Origin: Acidobacteriota bacterium
GTDB taxonomy: Bacteria > Actinomycetota > AC-67
Assembly: GCA_016208485.1 (NCBI GenBank)
Contig: JACQXY010000019.1
Coordinates: 4,505-68,504 of the forward strand
Direction of reading: 5' to 3'
DNA: 64,000 nucleotides
The translations under genes and the position numbers were made by a program. The notes beneath the pieces were generated by a model that worked only from the letters and a program-made list of their open reading frames with translations, did not search any database and had not been told where the DNA came from. Shown here piece by piece: positions 49,355 through 56,078 of this stretch; position 1 is the first letter of the stretch; each line of letters begins with the position of its first letter.

Positions 49355-50026
49355 CTACGCGGCGGCCCGCACCATCATCAGGATCGCGGCGTAGTGACAG
49401 GCGCTCGCGCCGATCACCATGGAGTGCCAGATCTCGTGGTAGCCGAACACGCGCGGGTTGGGATCCGGGCGCCTGCGCAGCAGCACGACCGCGCCGGCGG
49501 TGTAGAGGACGCCTCCGGCGACGATGAGGGCGCCCGGGACCGCCCTCAGGCCGCGCACCATCTGGGGGAGCGCGATGACGGCGATCCATCCGAGCGCGAT
49601 GTAGAGGGTTCCCCCGAGCGCACGGAGCCCGTCGATCTTGACGAGCTTCAGCACGATGCCGGCGATCGCGCCGGCCCACACGCCGGCGAGGACCGCGATC
49701 CTCCACGCGCCGTGCAGCGCGAGCATGCTGAACGGAGTGTAGGTTCCGGCGATGAGCAGGAAGATCATCGAGTGATCGAGCCTGCGCATCCGCCGGAGCG
49801 CGCGCGCCGACCAGTCCAGTCGGTGGTAGGCCGCGCTCGACCCGAAGAGCCCCGCGAGGCTGAGCGCGTAGACCGCGACCGCGAAGCGCACGGTGCCGCG
49901 GCGCGCGGCGAGCACGAGCGCGGCCCCGGCCGGCACGGCGAGGAAGAAGGCGATCTCGTGGAAGCGCCCGCGGAGTCGCGGCTTGGGGAGGGCGGGGGCG
50001 CGGATCGGCCCGGACATGGATGCCAT
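49355..50026 (-). CDS. hemolysin III / PAQR-family membrane protein
   Basis: About 223 residues with seven predicted TM helices. The PAQR metal site is intact: SSAAYHRLDWS near the N-terminus, LDHSMIFLLIAGTYTPF, and the C-terminal YHEIWHSMVIGASACHY with His ligands. Members are channel- or hydrolase-like, possibly acting in lipid homeostasis. The hemolysin name is historical. ATG 50026 is taken as start; ATG 50017 is equally possible since no strong ribosome site is seen. Confidence 0.87.
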   Translation of the reverse strand: MASMSGPIRAPALPKPRLRGRFHEIAFFLAVPAGAALVLAARRGTVRFAVAVYALSLAGLFGSSAAYHRLDWSARALRRMRRLDHSMIFLLIAGTYTPFSMLALHGAWRIAVLAGVWAGAIAGIVLKLVKIDGLRALGGTLYIALGWIAVIALPQMVRGLRAVPGALIVAGGVLYTAGAVVLLRRRPDPNPRVFGYHEIWHSMVIGASACHYAAILMMVRAAA

Positions 50027-50070
50027 GATACCGGCCGGCCGAGGCGAGGAGGAGGGCAGTCCCGAGCCGT

Positions 50071-50940
50071 TCATTTCGTTCCGTCTTCGCGGAACCCCGC
50101 CAAGAACTCCCGAATGGTGGCGACGGCTTGCCGGCGGAGCCGTGCCCGCTCTTCCTCATCCCCTGGTGTCGCAAGGAACGCGGCGTACGCGCTCGGGCCA
50201 TCCTGTGCGGCGTCGCGAAACCGTTCCTCGACGAGGATGAACGCTTCCTCCGCCTGAGGGTGCCCCGACACCGGGCTTGAGCGGGCCGCTCTCCCCGCGG
50301 CGCGCGGGCCGCCCGGATGGTTCAGGAGCGTGAAGGCGAGGTCGTACGCGTCCTTGTTCTCGTGCCGATCCTGGAAGGCGAAGATCTTCAGCACGCAGTA
50401 GGGCAGGACGTTGGCGATCCTGACGCTCGCTCGGGAACGACCGCCGTGATCGAGGCGCTCTGCCTCGATCTCGCGCTCGATGAAGTCGTCGGGGACCAGG
50501 TGCGCGCCTCGGACGTTGAACGCGCCGAGGCCCGATCCGGTGAACTCACCCTTGGGCCGGAAGATGCGACCCGGAGCTACTTGCTCGGTCTCGCACAAGA
50601 ACTCCACAAAGACGGTCACACCCTCGACTTCGCGCGCCCAGCGGAAGCTCGGTTCCCCCTGATCAAAGCCGGCCTTCTCCAGGTTATTCTGCAAGGTACG
50701 GTACGTCTCGGGCGTCTCGTCACCGAGAGCTACCCCAATCACCAGATCGACGTCGGTCGTGCCCACGTGGGCGCGAGCGCCCTCGGGTAGCTGCCCGACC
50801 AGGTACCGCGGTGCGAGACCACCCGCAAGGTAGATGCGCTCGCGCCACGGGCCGAGGTCGCCGAGGAGCGTGACCAGGACGCGCTCGCAGCGGGCGGTCG
50901 TCTCCTCGTCGTAGTCGGAGTGATGCGCGCGGCGGCTCAG
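50071..50940 (-). CDS. AbiEii-like nucleotidyltransferase toxin (pair 1)
   Basis: A ~289-residue protein with DNA-polymerase-beta-type nucleotidyltransferase motifs: IYLAGGLAPRYLVG (GG motif) and HVGTTDVDLVIGV (DxD), and the AbiEii helix NKDAYDLAFTLLNH. AbiEii/MenT-type toxins add nucleotides to tRNA. No ATG/GTG/TTG lies in frame near the upstream gene's stop. CTG 50940 overlaps that stop (CTGA) and has GGAGGTGATC upstream, so a CTG start with coupling is proposed. Its paralogue at 58888-59748 uses GTGA in the same position. Confidence 0.78.
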   Translation of the reverse strand: MSRRAHHSDYDEETTARCERVLVTLLGDLGPWRERIYLAGGLAPRYLVGQLPEGARAHVGTTDVDLVIGVALGDETPETYRTLQNNLEKAGFDQGEPSFRWAREVEGVTVFVEFLCETEQVAPGRIFRPKGEFTGSGLGAFNVRGAHLVPDDFIEREIEAERLDHGGRSRASVRIANVLPYCVLKIFAFQDRHENKDAYDLAFTLLNHPGGPRAAGRAARSSPVSGHPQAEEAFILVEERFRDAAQDGPSAYAAFLATPGDEEERARLRRQAVATIREFLAGFREDGTK

Positions 50941-51980
50941 AACCCGATCACCTCCCGGCGGAAATGCTCCGCCTGCTCGCGACCGCGCCGCGGATCTCCT
51001 CGCAGATCGGCGTAGAGCCGGAAGCGGTTCACGATCCATAGGCGCTTCGCCCTCTCGCGAAAGGCGAGTGGCGTATCGTCCTTGGCCTGGAGGAACACGA
51101 CATTGTGCCCGTCGGGCACGCGATCGACTCTTGCTCCGTCATAGAGCTCCTCGGGGCCGGCCGCCGCAGCCACCCACGCCTCGACGACGGGGACCGCGGT
51201 CACGAATGGCGCAAGGACGCTCGCTGCCGCGGCACCAGTGAGGGCGTGATCGATCCCGCTGCGTTCCAGATTCGCGCCGAGCGCATCGATCAGTTGCCTC
51301 GGCGTCTGGGCGAGCAGATACCCAAGCGTACGCGTTGGCCGGTCATCGTTCTCTTCAGCCCACAGGTCGAGCAAGGCTGCCGGATTGGCGACGCGGCGCA
51401 CGCGGCCCGGTCCCATCCCTTCGGTTGCCACGACACCCTCCTTCTCGAGGCGCGCGAGCACGCGGTGCGCCAGACCCGCCGACACGCCCGCCTCCCCGGC
51501 GAGATCGTTGACCTTCCAGGCTCGCTCACGCCGCAGGATCAGCGCTTGGGCCGCCACGCCCGCCTTGCCGCGGAGCCGCGTGGGCGGATGGTCGGCCCGG
51601 GCGCGCCGGCGACCTTCCCGGTGGAGCATGAGGCCCGGCAGTTCGACGTGGGCGTTGCCCAATCCGTCGATGACCCCGATCCCGTGCCCGCTCAGAATCT
51701 CCCGAGCCTCGGTCGTGGTCTGGTCCGCGATTAGCACCAGCCGCGTTCTCGGCCGGGTGGCCGCGTAGGCGACGAGCTGCCAGGCGGTGGCTGCGTTCGC
51801 GCGCCGCTTGAATTCCACTGCGATGCGTGCCCGCCTCCCGGCGAAGTGGAGGATGGCGTCGGGTCGGCGATCGCCGGCCCGCTGCTGAGGGACCACGGTC
51901 ACGCCCGGTATCTGGCGTAGGATGCGCAGAGGCTCAGCCCCGAGGGGAGCCTGTATCTTCATCACCTCGGCCTTCTTCAC
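50937..51980 (-). CDS. AbiEi-like antitoxin with N-terminal PD-(D/E)xK-like motif (pair 1)
   Basis: A 347-residue protein. Residues ~15-120 contain R39-P40-D41-A-I-L, then VEFKRR (Glu56, Lys58) and Gln68, the spacing of a PD-(D/E)xK nuclease fold. A winged helix follows (~138-200: WKVNDLAGEAGVSAGLAHRV). The C-terminal ~140 residues (LTGAAAASVLAPFVTAVPVV, NRFRLYADLRGDPRRGREQA) resemble the AbiEi C-terminal domain. It overlaps the nucleotidyltransferase by 4 bp. GTG 51980 or ATG 51962 is the start. A TTCACA/TGTGAA operator covers the GTG. Confidence 0.75.
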   Translation of the reverse strand: MKKAEVMKIQAPLGAEPLRILRQIPGVTVVPQQRAGDRRPDAILHFAGRRARIAVEFKRRANAATAWQLVAYAATRPRTRLVLIADQTTTEAREILSGHGIGVIDGLGNAHVELPGLMLHREGRRRARADHPPTRLRGKAGVAAQALILRRERAWKVNDLAGEAGVSAGLAHRVLARLEKEGVVATEGMGPGRVRRVANPAALLDLWAEENDDRPTRTLGYLLAQTPRQLIDALGANLERSGIDHALTGAAAASVLAPFVTAVPVVEAWVAAAAGPEELYDGARVDRVPDGHNVVFLQAKDDTPLAFRERAKRLWIVNRFRLYADLRGDPRRGREQAEHFRREVIGF

Positions 51981-52010
51981 AGTGTTTGTGAATATAGCAG
52001 ATTCTGTGAA
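51976..52010 (-). promoter_or_regulatory. operator and -10 region of AbiE-like pair 1
   Basis: TTCACA-GTGTT-TGTGAA (51976-51992) is a perfect 6-bp inverted repeat overlapping the GTG start. A third half-site TGTGAA lies at 52005-52010. On the minus strand TATATT (51996-51991) sits between them as a likely -10. Autoregulation by the winged-helix AbiEi-like protein is inferred. Confidence 0.5.
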
Positions 52011-52101
52011 TTAGCGCCGGGTGCCGTCCAAGGGTCCCGCCGGCCGCGCGCGCTGCGGACCCTCCGCGCTAGGCTTTCGGCGTCGACCGAGGAGGAAAGC
52101 C

Positions 52102-53166
52102 ATGGGACGCAAGGTGTTCGTGGTCGGAGTCGGGATGACCAAGTTCGAGAAGCCGGGCGGGCGCGAGTGGGACTACCCCGACATGGCGCTCGAGTCCTCG
52201 ACGAAGGCGCTGTCGGACGCGAGGATCTCCTACCGGGAGATCGAGCAGGCGTGCGTGGGATACGTCTACGGCGAGTCCACCTCGGGGCAGCGCTCGGTGT
52301 ATCAGCTCGGCCTCACCGGCATTCCCGTCTACAACGTGAACAACAACTGCTCGACCGGGTCCACCGCCCTGTTCATGGCCAAGCAGCTCGTCGAGGGCGG
52401 CGTGGCCGAGTGCGTGCTCGCGCTCGGCTTCGAGAAGATGGAGAAGGGCTCGCTCGGCGCGAAATACACCGACCGCACTCAGCCCATGGATCGCCATTTC
52501 ATGCTGATGGGCGACCTCCGGGGCTTCGAGACCTCCCCTCCGGCGCCGCAGCTCTTCGGGAACGCCGGGCGCGAGCACATGGAGCGCTACGGCTCCACGC
52601 CCGAGCAGTTCGCCAGGATCGGCGTGAAGAACCACCGCCACTCGGTCAACAACCCCTACGCCGCCCGCGGCCTCGAGGCGCAGGCGGTCGAGATCATCGC
52701 GCAGACGATGGTGACCGACACGCCGGCCACCTTCGAGGACCGGAGCGTCATATCGCTCATCGGGGCCGACATGACCCGCCTCGCGGCGCGCAAGGCCTAC
52801 GAGCAGTCCGGCCTGGGGCCCGAGGACGTGGACGTGATCGAGCTGCACGACTGCTTTTCCTCGAACGAGCTGATCACCTACGAGGCGCTCGGGCTCTGCC
52901 CGGAGGGGCAGGGCGGAAAGCTGATCGACGAGGGGGCCGTCACCTACGGCGGCACCTGGGTCGTCAACCCGTCGGGCGGGCTGATCTCCAAGGGACACCC
53001 GCTCGGGGCGACAGGGCTCGCGCAGTGCTCGGAGCTGAGCTGGCAGATCCGCGGGCTCGCGGAGCGCCGGCAGGTCCCCGGCGCGAAGGTCGGCCTGCAA
53101 CAGAACATCGGCCTCGGCGGCGCGGTGGTCGTCACGATGTACCGCAAGGCGGATCTCGCGGCGTAG
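52102..53166 (+). CDS. SCP-2/SCPx-type thiolase (acetyl-CoA acyltransferase-like)
   Basis: A 354-residue thiolase-fold enzyme; ATG 52102 has GAGGAGGAAAG upstream. Catalytic elements are visible: the nucleophile Cys in [38 protein letters not shown] and [17 protein letters not shown]. It belongs to the SCPx/lipid-transfer thiolase group. These enzymes act on sterol side chains or branched acyl-CoAs, or serve as inactive partners. No sterol cluster is nearby. Confidence 0.87.
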   Translation: MGRKVFVVGVGMTKFEKPGGREWDYPDMALESSTKALSDARISYREIEQACVGYVYGESTSGQRSVYQLGLTGIPVYNVNNNCSTGSTALFMAKQLVEGGVAECVLALGFEKMEKGSLGAKYTDRTQPMDRHFMLMGDLRGFETSPPAPQLFGNAGREHMERYGSTPEQFARIGVKNHRHSVNNPYAARGLEAQAVEIIAQTMVTDTPATFEDRSVISLIGADMTRLAARKAYEQSGLGPEDVDVIELHDCFSSNELITYEALGLCPEGQGGKLIDEGAVTYGGTWVVNPSGGLISKGHPLGATGLAQCSELSWQIRGLAERRQVPGAKVGLQQNIGLGGAVVVTMYRKADLAA

Positions 53167-53196
53167 CGCGCGCGGCGGAGACGTCCGGCCGGTCTC

Positions 53197-53301
53197 CTAC
53201 CCGCAGGAGCCGCCGTCCAGCGCGCGCGTCTCGAAGCTCCAGGTGAAGTCGCGCCGGAGCCCCGCGCCGGCGTGGTCCTTCAGCGCCCCGGTCCCCCCCA
53301 T
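53197..53301 (-). pseudogene. short remnant of an Ig-like (Big_5-type) domain end
   Basis: A 34-codon minus-strand frame contains GALKDHAGAGLRRDFTWSFE followed by TRALDGGSCG and a stop. The pattern KDxAGxxLxxDxTWSFxT is the usual end of bacterial Ig-like domain 5. It is much too short for a gene and probably the tail of a lost surface protein. Confidence 0.4.
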
Positions 53302-53321
53302 CCTCTAGCATTGCCGGCGAG

Positions 53322-54266
53322 ATGAGCCCGACCCGGACGCCGGTTCGCAGGAGGTGGCGCCGCGCGCTGCTCGTCCTCGTCGTGGTCCAGGCACTCGTCG
53401 GCGGCCTCGCGCTCGGCTACCGGTGGTTCACGACCTCGACGGAGGTCTCGACGGAGGATGCCCTCGCGCGCTTCAGGAGCGAGACCGCCGGGGGCGGCTC
53501 GTCGTCCCCGGCACTCGCCTCCCCGACGGGTTCGGCCGGCGCGGAGGCCACGCCGACCGGCGCCGCTCCGACGGATGGGACTCCGACCGGCGCGACTCCG
53601 ACCGGCACCCTCGTCTCGCCGGGGCCCCAGCCCACCGTGGACGCGTCGCCGTCGAACCCCGCGATGGAGTCCCGTCCGCCGGACGAGGGCGTCTACCGGT
53701 TCGCCACGCAGGGTACCGAGCAGGTGGACCGTCTGCCCCCGCGCGACCTGCCGCCCAAGTCGCAGCGCGTCGTCACCGGCACGGGCGACGGGCGCACGTG
53801 GACCAACCACCACCTCTTCTCCGACCAGCACGAGGAGTGGTTCGACCTCACGATTGCCCCCGACGGCGTCTTCTGCCCCTCCTTCCGCGCGCGGATCACG
53901 TTCGGGCCCTTCACCGAGGACGAGACTCTCCGCTTCGATCCCCCGCTCCGGTTCTCGACGTTCCCGTTCCGGCTCGGCGAGCAGTGGCAGGGGACCTTCT
54001 CCGGGGAGACTTCGGGGAGCTACACCGGCAAGACCTTCGAGCACACGAGCATGACCATCGGCGGCGAGACGCTCGAGGCCTGGGCGGTCCAGATCGACAT
54101 GACCTTCGAGGGCAAGGTGAGCGGCGAGGCCAGGTTTCGGCTGTGGCTGTCCCCGAAGTACCGCCTCAGCTTGAAGGAGCAGTACCGGGAGGTTGAGCGC
54201 ACGAGCGGGCACACCTACCGGAACGACATCACGATCACGCTGCTCTCAACCAAGCCCCAGCAGTGA
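53322..54266 (+). CDS. membrane-anchored extracytoplasmic protein of unknown function
   Basis: A 314-residue protein with an Arg-rich N-terminus and one TM helix (LLVLVVVQALVGGLALGYRW). A low-complexity Thr/Pro/Gly/Ala linker (~60-110, repeats like GATPTG) precedes a beta-rich C-terminal domain (WFDLTIAPDGVFCPSFRARI, FRLGEQWQGTFSGETSGSYT). The stop overlaps the galT start by 4 bp, so the two are translationally coupled although no functional link is obvious. Confidence 0.7.
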   Translation: MSPTRTPVRRRWRRALLVLVVVQALVGGLALGYRWFTTSTEVSTEDALARFRSETAGGGSSSPALASPTGSAGAEATPTGAAPTDGTPTGATPTGTLVSPGPQPTVDASPSNPAMESRPPDEGVYRFATQGTEQVDRLPPRDLPPKSQRVVTGTGDGRTWTNHHLFSDQHEEWFDLTIAPDGVFCPSFRARITFGPFTEDETLRFDPPLRFSTFPFRLGEQWQGTFSGETSGSYTGKTFEHTSMTIGGETLEAWAVQIDMTFEGKVSGEARFRLWLSPKYRLSLKEQYREVERTSGHTYRNDITITLLSTKPQQ

Positions 54267-55282
54267 GCGAGCTCCGTCAGGACCCGCTGGCCGGCGACTG
54301 GGTGATCGTCGCACCCGGCCGCGTCCGGCGCCCGAACGGCTCAACTGCTGCGGGCCGAGCCGAGCGGCCGGGGGACTTGCCGGCGCCGGAGTGCCCGTTC
54401 TGCCGGGGGCGGGAGTCTCGGACGCCCCCCGAGGTCTGGCGGCTCGGGGAGCCCGGCGGGGACTGGCGGGTCCGGGTCGTCCCGAACATGTTCCCGGCGC
54501 TTCACCCCGAGCGGACCCCGCGCTCGCTCCGCGACGGCGGGCTCGTCGCGCTCGACGGGGCCGGTTGCCACGAAGTCGTCGTCGAGCACCCCGACCACGA
54601 CTGGGACCTGCAGACCGGCGCCGAGCGTGAGGTGCGCGACGTGCTCGAGGCGTATCGCGCTCGCTACCGGGCCGCGCGGGAGGCCGGCGCGGCGGCGATC
54701 ATCGTGTTTCGGAACCACGGGGCCGCGTCGGGGAACTCCCTCGATCACCCGCACTCGCAGATCGTCGGGATGCCCGTCGTGCCAGCGCGCATCGCGCGGT
54801 TGGCAGAGGCGGCGCGCCGGCACCACGAGGAGTTCGGGACGTCGCTTCTCGCCGACGTGCTCGCGCGCGAGACGGCCGACGGCCGCCGGGTGGTCGCGCG
54901 CGCGGGAGGTCTCGTCGCCTTCCAACCCTTCGCGTCCTCCTCGCCCTTCGAGACCTGGATCGCCCCGGAGGATCGCGCGCCCCGCGGTGCGGGAGCCGGC
55001 TCCTTCGGCGATGCGCCGGACGGCGCGCTCGACGAGCTGGCGGTGATCCTTCGCGCGGTGCTCCGCGCGCTCGGGCGCGCGCTGGACGATCCCCCCTACA
55101 ACCTGCTCCTGAGCGGCGCTCCCCGTCTGGAGGAGGGCGGACGTCTCCCGTGGCACGTGCGCATCGTGCCGCGCCTTTCGCCCCTCGCGGGGTTCGAGCT
55201 CGCGACCGGCACCACGATCAATCCGTCGCTTCCCGAGGAGACCGCCGTCATCCTCCGCGAGGCCGTCGCGCACGACTCCTGA
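54263..55282 (+). CDS. galT: galactose-1-phosphate uridylyltransferase
   Basis: A 339-residue HIT-superfamily enzyme of the Leloir pathway. The zinc-type motif CPFCRGRE, NMFPALHP, and the active-site LDHPHSQIVGMP (HPH with the nucleophilic His) are clear. LPWHVRIVPRLSPLAGFELA near the end fits the family. GTG 54263 overlaps the preceding stop. It transfers UMP from UDP-glucose to galactose-1-phosphate. It could use galactose released by the GH27 enzyme ~8 kb upstream, though no galK or galE is present here. Confidence 0.9.
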   Translation: MSELRQDPLAGDWVIVAPGRVRRPNGSTAAGRAERPGDLPAPECPFCRGRESRTPPEVWRLGEPGGDWRVRVVPNMFPALHPERTPRSLRDGGLVALDGAGCHEVVVEHPDHDWDLQTGAEREVRDVLEAYRARYRAAREAGAAAIIVFRNHGAASGNSLDHPHSQIVGMPVVPARIARLAEAARRHHEEFGTSLLADVLARETADGRRVVARAGGLVAFQPFASSSPFETWIAPEDRAPRGAGAGSFGDAPDGALDELAVILRAVLRALGRALDDPPYNLLLSGAPRLEEGGRLPWHVRIVPRLSPLAGFELATGTTINPSLPEETAVILREAVAHDS

Positions 55283-55309
55283 CCGAGCCGCTCCCCGGGC
55301 CCGCCGGGG

Positions 55310-55810
55310 TCAGCCGCGGGGAGGCCCCGATCCCTCGGGTGCTCGCACGAGCGCGTGGATCTCGAGCGTGAGCCGGTGGACCTCGCGTGTGAGGTCCGTG
55401 TTCGCTTGCAGGAGTCCCTGCATCTTCTCGCCCTCGTCGTAGTGGTGGGCGGCGAGCGCCTCGTCGCGCGCGGCGGCGCGGTTCTGGCTCATCATGATGA
55501 TCGGCGCCTGAAGGCCGGCGAGTCCGGAGAGCATCAGGTTGAGCGCGATGTAGGGGAAGGGATCGAACTGCCGGTGGTGGAGCGCCTTGCCGAGGAAGAC
55601 CGTGTTCAGCACCATCCAGCTCGCGATGAGCCCGAGGAAGAGGAAGATGAAGGGCCACGAGCCCCCGAAGCTCGCGATCTCGTCGGCGACCCTCTCCCCG
55701 AGCGTGCGCTCGTCGTGGGCGGCCTTGATGACCGGGTGGCCGTGATGGTGCCGGTCCCACGGCCTTCCCTTGCGGCGATCCTTCGTCCCGGTGGCGCTGA
55801 TCGCCCCCAT
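55310..55810 (-). CDS. DUF1003 family membrane protein
   Basis: A 166-residue protein with two TM helices: FIFLFLGLIASWMVLNTVFL, and the DUF1003 signature FDPFPYIALNLMLSGLAGLQ followed by APIIMMSQNR. A C-terminal coiled coil starts near DEGEKMQGLLQANTDLTREV. The N-terminus is His-rich (DRHHHGHPV). Function unknown; homologues are often linked to cell-envelope or Mg/CorA-like contexts. ATG 55810 has GAGGAGGG. The 268-bp gap to 56079 shows no gene. Confidence 0.88.
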   Translation of the reverse strand: MGAISATGTKDRRKGRPWDRHHHGHPVIKAAHDERTLGERVADEIASFGGSWPFIFLFLGLIASWMVLNTVFLGKALHHRQFDPFPYIALNLMLSGLAGLQAPIIMMSQNRAAARDEALAAHHYDEGEKMQGLLQANTDLTREVHRLTLEIHALVRAPEGSGPPRG

Positions 55811-56078
55811 GACGCCCTCCTCGTCGGCCTGGGTGGACAGCCTAGTCCGCCGCCGCGCGCGCCGCCCGTCCTTGCCCGGCCCGGTCGGGGAGGCGGCCGG
55901 GCCGGAGGCCGCACGCGCAGTTGATGGCGCGCGGCGGCGCTGAGCTGTTCTCGCTCCGGGCCCTCGGATGGAGAAACCGATGCGACTACCTGTGACAGGG
56001 GCCGTTCAGCACTTGTGCGCGATCGGGCGACTCAGGTTCAACAACGTCGAGGCCTCTGAACTGCTGCGGCACCTGCTG

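Noticed and set aside
47489-50257. Long plus-strand frame (922 codons) opposite the Cache-domain kinase and HlyIII gene
   Set aside because: Spans two genes with well-defined motifs on the other strand; no start signal or known domain.
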